From assembly GCA_031261165.1 (NCBI GenBank), contig JAISJU010000109.1, forward strand, positions 1 to 51,511: a stretch of DNA of 51,511 bases. Direction: 5' to 3'. The DNA is from Prevotellaceae bacterium (GTDB lineage: Bacteria; Bacteroidota; Bacteroidia; Bacteroidales; Paludibacteraceae). Under the pieces are notes generated by a model, which had not been told where the DNA came from, made no database searches, and saw nothing but the letters and a program-made list of their open reading frames with translations. A program made the translations under genes and the position numbers. Shown piece after piece: positions 42,907 through 51,511 of the stretch (position 1 is its first letter; each line of letters opens with the position of its first letter).

Positions 42907-44027
42907 TTCTGATATATTATCTTTAATTCTTTCAACATAGAACTCGCAGAATAATTCTTCTCGTAATATTCTTTTTGACTATTTTTCATTTCTTCTAAGT
43001 CTGTATTAAACAACAATTGCTCTATTTTATTGGTTAAATCACTTTTATCCTGATTTTTAAATACAAGGGCTGTTTCGCCATTTTTCACATTATCTAAAAA
43101 GTAGGAAATATCGGAAACAATAAGCGGAACGCCAAATTTATAAGCCAATGTTAATACGCCCGATTGTGTTGCCGACAAATAAGGATAAATAACACAACTC
43201 GCATTACAATACAATAATTTTACTTCACTATCTTTTATAAAACGATTTATGTGCAACAGTTTTTTTTCGTTGTTTTTTCTCTTAAAAGGCAAATCGCCTT
43301 TACCTGCTATCACTAAAGAATAATTATCAAACAATATTTTATTTTCCAAAAACGCATTATACAGCAATTCTATACCTTTATACAGATGCACTGTTCCAAA
43401 AAACAAGATGTATTTTCCTATGTCTTTCATTTCCTTACAAATGTCATTTCCGAAAACAATATTGGCAGTAATTAATGACGGAAATTGATGAAAATAAACC
43501 GGTTTTTCGGGATATTTTTCTTTTAATTGCCGAAATTGGCTTTTACTGCAAGTTACTAAAATATTTGCATTGCAAATATTTTTTTTTACACCCCACAAAA
43601 TATATTTCTCAAACAATATTTCCTTTAATTTTTTATGTATTGTTTCGTGGGCTTCCAAATCGTGTACGGTATATACAATTTTGGTTGTTTTTTTTAACTT
43701 AGGAATAATTCGATTTAAGGTATAATCGCCTGTTAGAAAATGAATATAATTTATTTGATGCTCTTTGACAATGGTTTTTATTCTGCATAATAATTTATAA
43801 TTATAAAATTTGTTTATTACTTTTCTTATTAAATTATCAGACGAATTAAGATATTTGATACGATAATTATTATTTTCCATATAGTCTGCATAATTTATTT
43901 CTTTACTTGAAACAACTATTGCATAAACTGATAAATCAGCAGACTGAAAAGCCGTATTTATAATATTAGCACCAAACGGTGTCATACCGGAAGATGATTC
44001 GGAACAAATGTATAAGATATTTTTCAT
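42903..44027 (-). CDS. Glycosyltransferase (GT4-like)
   Basis: A 374-aa protein. The N-terminal half contains IVYTVHDLEAHETIHKKL. The C-terminal half has ILFFGTVHLYKGIELLYNAF, LVIAGKGDLPF and the TQSGVLTLAYKFGVPLIVSD motif of GT4 enzymes. Lysine, asparagine and tyrosine are frequent because the region is AT-rich. Part of the minus-strand polysaccharide block after the FkbM gene. Confidence 0.82.
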   Translation of the reverse strand: MKNILYICSESSSGMTPFGANIINTAFQSADLSVYAIVVSSKEINYADYMENNNYRIKYLNSSDNLIRKVINKFYNYKLLCRIKTIVKEHQINYIHFLTGDYTLNRIIPKLKKTTKIVYTVHDLEAHETIHKKLKEILFEKYILWGVKKNICNANILVTCSKSQFRQLKEKYPEKPVYFHQFPSLITANIVFGNDICKEMKDIGKYILFFGTVHLYKGIELLYNAFLENKILFDNYSLVIAGKGDLPFKRKNNEKKLLHINRFIKDSEVKLLYCNASCVIYPYLSATQSGVLTLAYKFGVPLIVSDISYFLDNVKNGETALVFKNQDKSDLTNKIEQLLFNTDLEEMKNSQKEYYEKNYSASSMLKELKIIYQK

Positions 44028-44064
44028 ATCAATTAATCGATTTTGATTTGCTTTGTTAAAGTTC

Positions 44065-45024
44065 TTACTTGTCTTTATTTACATATCCATACATTTTTTT
44101 GCCAAAATGTATAATAACATAATTAGGATTTGCATTTTTCACTATTTTTTCCAAAACTTGTGGGTCATCAGACAAGTGATAGGTGCAAATAGCCAATTTG
44201 GGTTGCATTTCTCTTAACACTTCCGTTGCACCCTGTAATAAAAATCTTTCCGCACCTTCAATATCTGCTTTTATGAAATCTATTCGAGGAATTTTATTCT
44301 TTTTTACCCAATTATCCAAAGATACACAAGTAATGGTCATTTCGTCTTTTTTTTCAACAAAAGTTTTTGAAGGAAGGATTGTCGCGCCACCAATATTATT
44401 GTTATTCACAAAAAAGTTTGTTGAATAGTCCGAATGACTTAATCCGAAAGGAACAGGAGTAATTAATTCATTTAAATTATTGATTGATATATTTTTATTT
44501 AATACCGGTAATATTTCCGAATTTGGTTCAAAAGCATAAACTTTACATTTTTTGTGTTTTGCAGCAAATAAGGCAAATATTCCCAAATTACTTCCTGCAT
44601 CTACAACCACTTCATTTTCTTCTAAAAAAACGGAATCAATTTGATATGGACCTTCATCTTTAAATGCAGACAATACCTTATGAAACTCTTTGTTAAAACT
44701 ATAATTGTTTTGAATATCAGTATCGGAGGAAAATATATCTATATATTCACCGCAAAATATAAAATTCTCAAGTGTTTTAAATTTTAATCCGTCTATAGTT
44801 ACAATACCGTCTTCATCTACATTACTAAGTAATAACTTTTGTAAATATTGAGAAATAAGAGCCGCAGAATAAGGGGTATACATTGCCTTTCTTACAATAG
44901 ATATAGTTTCTTCCAATAATGGAGAAGATGGATATTCCTTTCTGATTTCCTTAAGTTGTTTTAAGGCTCTGCGCAAAGAGCCATTAGGTAGAAATCGTGC
45001 TTTTAAACCTGTAATTACTCCCAT
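44065..45024 (-). CDS. FkbM-family methyltransferase
   Basis: A 319-aa SAM-dependent enzyme. Motif I reads VVDAGSNLGIFALFAA (about residue 140), and the typical IDFIKADIEGAERFLLQGA falls near residue 250. FkbM-type enzymes in such clusters methylate sugars of O-antigens or capsules. It follows the flippase gene by 3 nt, so the two are likely cotranscribed. Confidence 0.85.
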   Translation of the reverse strand: MGVITGLKARFLPNGSLRRALKQLKEIRKEYPSSPLLEETISIVRKAMYTPYSAALISQYLQKLLLSNVDEDGIVTIDGLKFKTLENFIFCGEYIDIFSSDTDIQNNYSFNKEFHKVLSAFKDEGPYQIDSVFLEENEVVVDAGSNLGIFALFAAKHKKCKVYAFEPNSEILPVLNKNISINNLNELITPVPFGLSHSDYSTNFFVNNNNIGGATILPSKTFVEKKDEMTITCVSLDNWVKKNKIPRIDFIKADIEGAERFLLQGATEVLREMQPKLAICTYHLSDDPQVLEKIVKNANPNYVIIHFGKKMYGYVNKDK

Positions 45025-45027
45025 TTT

Positions 45028-46584
45028 TTATTTAATTTTAATGATTAGTTTGTGAATATTTTTTATTGATTTCTCATAAAAACTCAATAATACTTTTTTA
45101 ATTTGCTGACATTCATATTTGTCCCATACAATGAATCTGAACACTATCAGCAAAAAAGAACTGCTCAACATAGTAATTATTACAATCCTTAAAAAACTTT
45201 CCTGAATAAAATGCAACGGGAATTGCAATAGTACATAAACAATGATAAACGAAAAAATCAGTTTGAATAACATTGTAAGGATATGGTTTTTTTTGTTTAT
45301 ATCCAATAATTTAAACGAAAACATCAATCTAATCACTGTGTTTATGACCTCAATAGCAACCAAAGAAACAACAACAACATACATCGGATAACCGTTTTTT
45401 AAAAAGAGAAATACAAAAAATACAGATAATACTTTAACCACACCCAACACAATATGATAATTTTTAATTTTGCCGACCGCTTGAATGCCGCTCTGCAAAC
45501 CGTAAGTCAATTGTGAGATTAATGTACTTACTAAAATCAAACGACAAAACAAAACCGTATTTTCCGGTACATTTTCTAACCACAGATTTAGGACATAAGG
45601 CATTTCAATGATAAGAGGTATTGAAAAAAACGATAATAAAGAAAATGATATTTTACACGCAAACTGACTTAATTTTATTGTTCTTTCTCTATTCCCACTG
45701 CCTTCGCTTTTTATTATTTGCGGTTCAATTGCAGTCAATAATGTTGCCGAAAAATAAGCCAATTGTCCATTTACTTGATTAGCAATACCATAAGCCGCAT
45801 TTACAACCGTTCCTCCAAACATATTAAGAATAACAGCAAAGCCTTGAATACAAAAAATTCCGGTTAAAGGATATACCGAAGTCCAACCCGAAAATTTAGC
45901 AATTTCAAAAAAGAGTTGTTTATCTAAATTCTTTTTTGTTTTTATCTTACTTTCATCGTACTTATATCTGCAAAATAGCCTTTTTATTATAGTAGAACTA
46001 ATGCAGATAAGCGCAATTAATATGCCATAAACAATAAGTTTATCAAATGGCGAATAAACTAAATAAATAGCCACACCTAATTTAAGAAATGTATCTAAAA
46101 TATAAGAAAGCGACAGCAGAAACATATCCTCGTGAGCGATAATAGCAGCTTCGTAAACAATAGAAATAACCGAAAAAAAAGTACTTAAAGCAATGAAGTG
46201 AAATACTATTTTGGAGGCAAACATTCTGTCGGTGGCAATGTTTAACTTGTCAAAAAAGAAGTAACCAAGAATTTCTATTCCAATAAACATCAATATTCCC
46301 AACAAAAGGCTTAATTTAATGGCTATCTTATAAACATCAACAAGCCTTTCATTGTCATTCATTCCTATAGATTGAGACATATACCGCTGTATTGACACGC
46401 ACACTGCTGCATTAAAAAACGCCAACATACCCACAATGCCCGCAATCAAATTAAACACTCCAAAATCGCTTTCGCCTAACTGACTTAAAATCAAACGAGT
46501 AGAATAAAGCGTAATACCAATCGTTACTACAACTTTGACATACATCATAGATGTATTAAAAGCGACTTTTGTTCCTGCTTGCAT
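45028..46584 (-). CDS. Polysaccharide flippase (Wzx-type, MOP superfamily)
   Basis: A 518-aa protein with about 12-14 membrane helices. The start AGTKVAFNTSMMYVKVVVTIGITLYSTRLIL followed by GESDFGVFNLIAGIVGML is usual for the Bacteroidota oligosaccharide flippases of the MATE/MOP superfamily. It should move lipid-linked glycan units across the inner membrane. It is the first gene of the minus-strand block, divergent from the glycosyltransferase at 46665. Confidence 0.88.
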   Translation of the reverse strand: MQAGTKVAFNTSMMYVKVVVTIGITLYSTRLILSQLGESDFGVFNLIAGIVGMLAFFNAAVCVSIQRYMSQSIGMNDNERLVDVYKIAIKLSLLLGILMFIGIEILGYFFFDKLNIATDRMFASKIVFHFIALSTFFSVISIVYEAAIIAHEDMFLLSLSYILDTFLKLGVAIYLVYSPFDKLIVYGILIALICISSTIIKRLFCRYKYDESKIKTKKNLDKQLFFEIAKFSGWTSVYPLTGIFCIQGFAVILNMFGGTVVNAAYGIANQVNGQLAYFSATLLTAIEPQIIKSEGSGNRERTIKLSQFACKISFSLLSFFSIPLIIEMPYVLNLWLENVPENTVLFCRLILVSTLISQLTYGLQSGIQAVGKIKNYHIVLGVVKVLSVFFVFLFLKNGYPMYVVVVSLVAIEVINTVIRLMFSFKLLDINKKNHILTMLFKLIFSFIIVYVLLQFPLHFIQESFLRIVIITMLSSSFLLIVFRFIVWDKYECQQIKKVLLSFYEKSIKNIHKLIIKIK

Positions 46585-46600
46585 TTTCCCTTTCTTAAAG

Positions 46601-46636
46601 CCGCAAAATTACCAAATTTTTTTCGTAATTTTGCGG
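46601..46636. promoter_or_regulatory. Palindromic divergent promoter of the polysaccharide cluster
   Basis: A perfect 12-bp inverted repeat, CCGCAAAATTAC (46601-46612) / GTAATTTTGCGG (46625-46636). Each arm contains a TAATTTTG -7 box in opposite directions. It would drive the flippase operon leftward and the glycosyltransferase pair rightward. A regulator or the dyad itself could switch both sides together. Confidence 0.6.
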
Positions 46637-46664
46637 TCTATTTTTAATTATCGCTGTTTTTCAA

Positions 46665-47894
46665 ATGAAAATACTGCAAATCAATAAATATCACTATATA
46701 AAAGGTGGCGTTGACAGCGTTTTTTTTAATACGATACAACTGCTAAAAGAACACAATCACAGTGTTATACCGTTTTCCATACAACACGTAAAAAATTTTG
46801 ATTCGGAATTTTCAAACTATTTCGTCAATGCGCCTGAAATTCGAGATTTGTCTGCACATAAAAAAATAAAAAATATTCCTAATTTCTTTTACAATAAAGA
46901 TGCCGCAAAAAAGATAGAAAAACTGATTCTTGCAGAAAAACCGGATATTGCCCATTTACATAATATTTTCAACGGCATTTCGCTTTCAATACTCCCTGTA
47001 CTGAAAAAATATAACATACCGGTTGTAATAACCATACACGACACACGCTTTGTATGTCCGTCTTCATACTACAGTTTGAGAGGAGAACGTTGTGAAAAGT
47101 GTAAAAACTGCTTTTACTTAAACTGTGCATTATACAGATGCTACCAAGATGACGTTTTCAACAGTATTATGACTGCAATGGAAATGATTCATAAAGATTT
47201 CTTTTTTGATTATGATAAATACATTGATAAATATATTTTTGTCAGCAACGATTATTTGTCATTCCATCAAAAAGCACATTCATATTTTAAAGATAAGGGA
47301 ATTGTACTGTATAATTTTTTACCGCAATTAAAAAGTATTGTTCCTTGCAATGAAAAAGGAAACTACTTATTGTATTACGGTCGTCTGGCTGCTGAAAAAG
47401 GAATAGAACGATTGGTGCGTGTAATGGATAAATTTCCAAATATTAAATTAAAAATAGCAGGTACAGGCTCGCTGTCGAAACATCTTAAACAAATAGCAGG
47501 CAAAAATGTTGAATTTCTCGATTTTTTATCCGGGGAAACACTTTTCGATACCATAAAAAAATCATCTTTCGTTATTGTTCCGTCTGAATGGAAAGAAAAC
47601 AATCCGCTAACCGTCATAGAAGCCTATTCGCTCGGCAAACCGGTGATAGGCTCGCGAATAGGCGGCATTCCCGAAATAATACGCGAGAATGAAACCGGAT
47701 TTATTTTTGAAACTTTCGATACAAATTCATTGATTTCGGTTATTGAAAAAGCCTGTCAAACAGATGTGAATACTTACAAAAATATGTCCAATTGCGCACG
47801 GACTTTTGCCGAAAAGTATTTTGATTCCGAAACGCATTACCAACAACTGATGAATATTTATACTCAAATTATACAGCAATATGAAAATTCTTGA
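46665..47894 (+). CDS. GT4-family glycosyltransferase with a cysteine-rich insert
   Basis: A 409-aa protein. The N-terminal half has INKYHYIKGGVDSVFFNT and IPVVITIHDTRFVCPS. A Cys-rich segment (ERCEKCKNCFYLNCALYRC, about residues 143-162) follows and may bind zinc. The donor-binding half has YYGRLAAEKGIERLVRVM and ENNPLTVIEAYSLGKPVIGSRIGG. Part of the surface-glycan cluster. The next gene starts 14 nt before its stop. Confidence 0.87.
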   Translation: MKILQINKYHYIKGGVDSVFFNTIQLLKEHNHSVIPFSIQHVKNFDSEFSNYFVNAPEIRDLSAHKKIKNIPNFFYNKDAAKKIEKLILAEKPDIAHLHNIFNGISLSILPVLKKYNIPVVITIHDTRFVCPSSYYSLRGERCEKCKNCFYLNCALYRCYQDDVFNSIMTAMEMIHKDFFFDYDKYIDKYIFVSNDYLSFHQKAHSYFKDKGIVLYNFLPQLKSIVPCNEKGNYLLYYGRLAAEKGIERLVRVMDKFPNIKLKIAGTGSLSKHLKQIAGKNVEFLDFLSGETLFDTIKKSSFVIVPSEWKENNPLTVIEAYSLGKPVIGSRIGGIPEIIRENETGFIFETFDTNSLISVIEKACQTDVNTYKNMSNCARTFAEKYFDSETHYQQLMNIYTQIIQQYENS

Positions 47895-49089
47895 AATTGG
47901 AACAGGCTACACTTCCATTCCCGCTCAAATGGGAGCGGCAACAGAAATTGTCGTTGAGGAATTAACGCGCTCAATGCTGAATTTGAAACAAAATGTAAGT
48001 ATTTTTGATATAAAAGATAAAAACAGAATTGCATCAAACTTGCCCATACAAGAGGTTTATATACCGCAATTTTTTAGTTCTACAGATACTAAACTTGGCA
48101 TCGTTCACAAACTGAAAAGGGTGTTGTATTCCATTTCATTGACTTTTAAATTGAAAAAATTTATACGAAAAGAAAAAGAAAAAATTGTTTTACATTTTCA
48201 TAACCAATATAACCTGTACTTTTTTTTGAAATTTACTTCCAAAAAATTCAGAGAAAAAACCCAAATTGTATATACCGTACATAGTTATATTTGGCAAGAC
48301 GAATGGGAAAATATTCATAAAACTGTTCATAAAAAATATTTTCAGGAAATTTTTTGTGTTCAAAAAGCAGATAAAGTTTTTGTTTTGAATTATAAAACAC
48401 GAGAACATTTTACAAAACATTTGAAAATAAACGCCGAAAATATTTTTCTGTTGCCCAATGGCGTAAATACAAATACATATTATCCGAAAACATCGGAAAA
48501 AAGGTTGGAGTTAAAGAAAAAAATAGGATTGGAAAACAAAATTGTTTTTTTTCAAGCAGGCTCTGTCTGCGAACGGAAAAATCAACTGACAGCATTGCAG
48601 TTATTGCTGCCTTTTTTAAAGAAACATTCATCATTTGTATATTTGTATGCAGGCGGTATTATTTCTTCCGAATATCACAAACAAATAGACAAATTTGCAA
48701 TAGAAAATCAAATAACGAAACAAATTATTTACGCAGGTGAATTAAAACCGGGTGAAAAACTGAACAATTATTATAATGTGGCTTCGGCATTTATTTTTCC
48801 ATCTGTTTTGGAAGGTTTCAGTTTGGTAATATTGGAAGCCTTATCGGCTGGTTTGCCTGTTATGGTAGATGCAAACAATGGATTAAAGTTACCCGATGGC
48901 TGTCTTTGTTACAACAATTCCGAACATTTTCTTTCCATTGTAAATGAAAATATTTTAAATGAAACCAACCGAGAAACACAAATAAAAAAAGGATTAAATG
49001 TAATCTGCGAACAATATAGTTGGGACACAATAGCGCAACAATATATAAATATATTTTTTAATAACATCTATGCAACGACAAAACTTTGA
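47881..49089 (+). CDS. GT4-family glycosyltransferase
   Basis: A 402-aa protein beginning MKILEIGTGYTSIPAQMGAA. VYTVHSYIWQDEW lies in the N-terminal half and the GT4 donor motif ASAFIFPSVLEGFSLVILEAL near residue 305. AT-rich, like the other cluster genes. Its ATG overlaps the preceding gene by 14 bp, and its end overlaps the U32 gene by 20 bp. Confidence 0.85.
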   Translation: MKILEIGTGYTSIPAQMGAATEIVVEELTRSMLNLKQNVSIFDIKDKNRIASNLPIQEVYIPQFFSSTDTKLGIVHKLKRVLYSISLTFKLKKFIRKEKEKIVLHFHNQYNLYFFLKFTSKKFREKTQIVYTVHSYIWQDEWENIHKTVHKKYFQEIFCVQKADKVFVLNYKTREHFTKHLKINAENIFLLPNGVNTNTYYPKTSEKRLELKKKIGLENKIVFFQAGSVCERKNQLTALQLLLPFLKKHSSFVYLYAGGIISSEYHKQIDKFAIENQITKQIIYAGELKPGEKLNNYYNVASAFIFPSVLEGFSLVILEALSAGLPVMVDANNGLKLPDGCLCYNNSEHFLSIVNENILNETNRETQIKKGLNVICEQYSWDTIAQQYINIFFNNIYATTKL

Positions 49090-50329
49090 AATAATGGCAC
49101 CCGCCGGCTCATACGAGTCGCTCACGGCAGCCATACAGGGCGGTGCAAATTCAGTATATTTCGGCATCGACAGGCTGAATATGCGCAGCCGCTCGTCAAA
49201 TAATTTTACTACCGAAGACCTCCGAAATATCGTTGCAATATGCAACAAACACCGCATAAAAAGTTACCTCACGCTCAACGTTATCATCTATGACGAAGAT
49301 ATGCCGCTGATGCGCGAAATCATTGATACCGCCAAAGATGCGAGCGTTTCGGCAATTATTGCTTCCGATGTGGCTGCGATGACTTACGCAAACAGCGTAG
49401 GCGTGGAAGTACATCTTTCTACTCAACTGAATATCACCAATATAGAGGCTTTAAAATTTTACGCGCAATTTGCCGATGTGGTGGTTTTGGCAAGAGAACT
49501 TAATCTCGAACAAGTTAAATATATTTACCAACAAATAATAGAAAATGATATTTGCGGACCGCGAGGCGAGCAAATTCGCATAGAAATGTTTGCGCACGGC
49601 GCACTTTGTATGGCTGTTTCGGGCAAGTGCTATTTAAGTCTGCACGAGATGAACGCCTCTGCCAATCGCGGCGCGTGTATGCAAATTTGCCGGCACGGCT
49701 ACACGATTACAGACAATGAGCGTGATGTGGAACTAAATATTGAGAATCAATATATTATGTCCCCAAAAGATTTGAAAACCATTCATTTTCTCAATAAAAT
49801 GATTGATGCCGGTGTACGGGTTTTCAAAATCGAAGGACGCGCCCGCAGTGCGGAATATGTGCGGACTACTTGCGAATGTTACAACGAGGCAATAAACGCT
49901 TGTTTGAAAAATACTTTTACCGAAGAAAAAATCGAAAATTGGAACGCACGGCTCGCAAAAGTTTTCAATCGTGGTTTTTGGAACGGTTATTATCTCGGAC
50001 AACGCCTCGGCGAATGGTCGGCAAACTACGGCTCAAATGCAACGCACAAAAAAGTATATATCGGCAAAGGAATGAAATATTTTGCCAACATTGGTGTTGC
50101 CGAGTTTTTGATTGAAACGCAATCTGTCAAAATTGGCGATAATATTTTGATTATGGGACCAACAACAGGTGTTATAGAAACCACTATTACCGAAATGCAG
50201 GTAGATTACAAGCCCGCACAAGAGGCAATTCGCGGACAACTTTTTTCCATTCCGCTGAAAGAAAAAATCCGCCCTTCGGATAAAGTTTACAAGTGGGTTT
50301 TGGCAAGTGAAATAAATGATAATCAATAA
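49070..50329 (+). CDS. U32 peptidase-family protein (TrhP/YegQ-like)
   Basis: A 419-aa protein with the U32 signature: EMFAHGALCMAVSGKCYLS, then the second cysteine cluster RGACMQICRHGY, both matching the iron-sulfur-type cysteines of this family. The N-terminus IMAPAGSYESLTAAIQGGANSVYFG is typical. Relatives (TrhP in E. coli) hydroxylate uridine 34 of tRNA; others were described as collagenase-like peptidases. The base composition returns to the chromosomal norm here, so it is probably a housekeeping neighbour and not part of the glycan cluster. Confidence 0.85.
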   Translation: MQRQNFEIMAPAGSYESLTAAIQGGANSVYFGIDRLNMRSRSSNNFTTEDLRNIVAICNKHRIKSYLTLNVIIYDEDMPLMREIIDTAKDASVSAIIASDVAAMTYANSVGVEVHLSTQLNITNIEALKFYAQFADVVVLARELNLEQVKYIYQQIIENDICGPRGEQIRIEMFAHGALCMAVSGKCYLSLHEMNASANRGACMQICRHGYTITDNERDVELNIENQYIMSPKDLKTIHFLNKMIDAGVRVFKIEGRARSAEYVRTTCECYNEAINACLKNTFTEEKIENWNARLAKVFNRGFWNGYYLGQRLGEWSANYGSNATHKKVYIGKGMKYFANIGVAEFLIETQSVKIGDNILIMGPTTGVIETTITEMQVDYKPAQEAIRGQLFSIPLKEKIRPSDKVYKWVLASEINDNQ

Positions 50330-50330
50330 A

Positions 50331-51272
50331 CTATAACCCTAATTTTTCCGAAATTTCCAGCATTCGCAAAATCGGTTTCACCGCCTTTTCGCGCAATTTT
50401 TCATCAATCAAAATTTCCGGACTTTCATTTAAAAGACAATTATAGAGTTTTTCCATCGTGTTGAGGCGCATAAAACTGCACTCATTGCAAGCGCAAGTGC
50501 TGTCGTTCGGCGGTGCGGGAATAAATGTTTTATTCGGGTTGCGTTTTTGCATTTCGTGCAAAATGCCGCTTTCTGTTGCCACAATAAACATTTTTGCATC
50601 GTTTTTGGTAGAAAAATTCAGCAAAGCCGCCGTAGAGCCAATAAAATCGGCAATAGTCAAAATCACTTTCTTACATTCGGGGTGCGCCAAAACAAGCGCA
50701 TCGGGATATTGCTTTTTCAACGCCAAAATTTTTTCCAGCGAAAATTGCTCGTGAACGTGGCACGCACCGTCCCAAAGCAACATTTCCCTGCCGGTAACGC
50801 TGTTTATGTAATTTCCCAAATTTCTGTCGGGCGCAAAAATCAATTTTGCATCTTTAGGAAAACTTTCCACTATTTGCTTGGCATTTGTAGAAGTAACCAC
50901 AACATCTGTCAAAGCCTTTACGGCAGCCGTAGTATTAACATAAGAAACAACTTGATAATCCGGGTGCGCCTCAACAAATTCTTTGAATTTATCGGCAGGA
51001 CAACTGTCTGCCAACGAACAACCCGCTGCCAAATCGGGTACAAGCACTTTTTTATGCGGCGAAAGAATTTTAGCCGTTTCGCCCATAAAATGCACGCCGC
51101 AAAGCACAATTATATCTGCCTCCGTTTTTGCCGCCCATTGCGCCAAAGCAAGGCTGTCGCCCACATAATCGGCAACGTCTTGAATGTCGCCTGTTTGATA
51201 ATAATGAGCCATTATCACGGCATTTTTCTCTTTTCGCAGGCGATTTATTTTTTCAACCAAGTTGTTTGTCAT
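50331..51272 (-). CDS. nadA: Quinolinate synthase NadA
   Basis: A 313-aa [4Fe-4S] enzyme that condenses iminoaspartate with dihydroxyacetone phosphate to quinolinate in NAD synthesis. Substrate motifs MAHYYQTGDIQDVADYVGDSL and HFMGETAKIL are present. Cluster cysteines are probably C85 (AAGCSLADSC), C171 and one of C260, C262 or C265. It is convergent with the U32 gene, 1 nt from its end. Complete. Confidence 0.94.
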   Translation of the reverse strand: MTNNLVEKINRLRKEKNAVIMAHYYQTGDIQDVADYVGDSLALAQWAAKTEADIIVLCGVHFMGETAKILSPHKKVLVPDLAAGCSLADSCPADKFKEFVEAHPDYQVVSYVNTTAAVKALTDVVVTSTNAKQIVESFPKDAKLIFAPDRNLGNYINSVTGREMLLWDGACHVHEQFSLEKILALKKQYPDALVLAHPECKKVILTIADFIGSTAALLNFSTKNDAKMFIVATESGILHEMQKRNPNKTFIPAPPNDSTCACNECSFMRLNTMEKLYNCLLNESPEILIDEKLREKAVKPILRMLEISEKLGL

Positions 51273-51412
51273 CTTCTTATTATATATTGAATTTTTAAAA
51301 TTAAAAAAAGAAATGAATACAATAATATGCTGTTGAAACGTATGAAAACTTTTTCGGTTTTTTCTTGCGAAATAGATTTTCGATATATATGAATGTCGTT
51401 TTCAACATACAT
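51269..51412 (-). CDS. Possible small leader ORF upstream of nadA
   Basis: A 47-codon frame (ATG at 51412, start MYVENDIHIYRKS) ends in a TGA that overlaps the nadA ATG. Its tail is hydrophobic (LLYSFLFLILKIQYII). It could be a translated leader, but AT-rich sequence often gives such frames by chance. Confidence 0.2.
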   Translation of the reverse strand: MYVENDIHIYRKSISQEKTEKVFIRFNSILLYSFLFLILKIQYIIRR

Positions 51413-51475
51413 TCTTTTGATATATTTTTGAATAATAATAACTTGCGTTTTTATCAACAACTAATAATTAAAATG

Positions 51476-51483
51476 CAAAGTTA
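51476..51483 (-). promoter_or_regulatory. Likely -7 box of nadA transcript
   Basis: Reads TAACTTTG on the minus strand, giving a leader of about 200 nt before nadA. The leader is AT-rich, and no known riboswitch pattern is recognised. Confidence 0.4.
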
Positions 51484-51511
51484 GTTTCTTTTTTGCTCTT
51501 ATTTTTCTTTT

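Overview
The window is from a member of the Bacteroidota, most likely class Bacteroidia. The evidence is the TAnnTTTG -7 boxes (with TTG about 20 nt upstream in the best cases), a complete Bacteroides-type tra operon (traA to traQ order), a MobA/MobB/MobC mobilisation set, an IntDOT-like integrase, and chromosomal proteins of Bacteroidota type. No species can be named from the sequence alone.

Region 1, about 1-22,350: the right-hand part of an integrative conjugative element (ICE) of the CTnDOT superfamily. From left to right it holds the 3' end of an OmpA-family gene, a frameshifted RteC-like remnant, and mobC-mobB-mobA on the minus strand. Next comes a repeat-rich intergenic region that is the best candidate for oriT. 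The plus-strand operon traA, a DUF3408 gene, a TraD-like gene, traE, F, G, I, J, K, L, M, N, O and Q follows and ends in a strong hairpin at 17,028. A minus-strand accessory block follows (a hypothetical gene, PcfJ-like, PcfK-like, two small hypotheticals). Then come a roughly 230-bp imperfect dyad, a short RhuM-like gene and the tyrosine integrase. The traP primase is absent from its usual place. The left end of the element is outside the window, and no antibiotic-resistance gene is visible in this part.

Region 2, about 22,350-24,400: a secreted lipoprotein with an Ig-like domain and a C-terminal FISUMP/C-type-lectin-like tail that resembles the variable region of a diversity-generating retroelement target. 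It is followed by an unknown helical protein and by a tandem array of about 22-bp palindromic repeats.

Region 3, about 24,400-36,350: chromosomal genes. These are a CYTH phosphatase-like protein, a coupled radical SAM and glycosyltransferase pair, a MITE-like element, a Gfo/Idh/MocA oxidoreductase, an AAA/DUF4143 ATPase, three small exported proteins, an HD phosphohydrolase, tRNA-Asn(GTT), a toxin-antitoxin-like pair, rsmA/ksgA, a CorA-type transporter and a MaoC-like hydratase.

Region 4, 36,357-40,688: methionyl-tRNA synthetase appears split. The catalytic core (513 aa) ends exactly where the tRNA-binding C-terminal part should begin. That part is encoded 2.2 kb away as a separate ORF with its own start. 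Between the two lie a DUF1016/YhcG-type nuclease-like gene, which carries a chain of palindromic coding repeats, and an AT-rich membrane-anchored protein of unknown function. This is the most striking arrangement in the window.

Region 5, 40,828-51,511: an AI-2E family transporter, then a low-GC surface-polysaccharide cluster. On the minus strand it has a flippase, an FkbM methyltransferase and two glycosyltransferases. On the plus strand, from a palindromic shared promoter, it has two more glycosyltransferases. The cluster runs into a U32 peptidase/tRNA-hydroxylation-type gene, and nadA closes the window.
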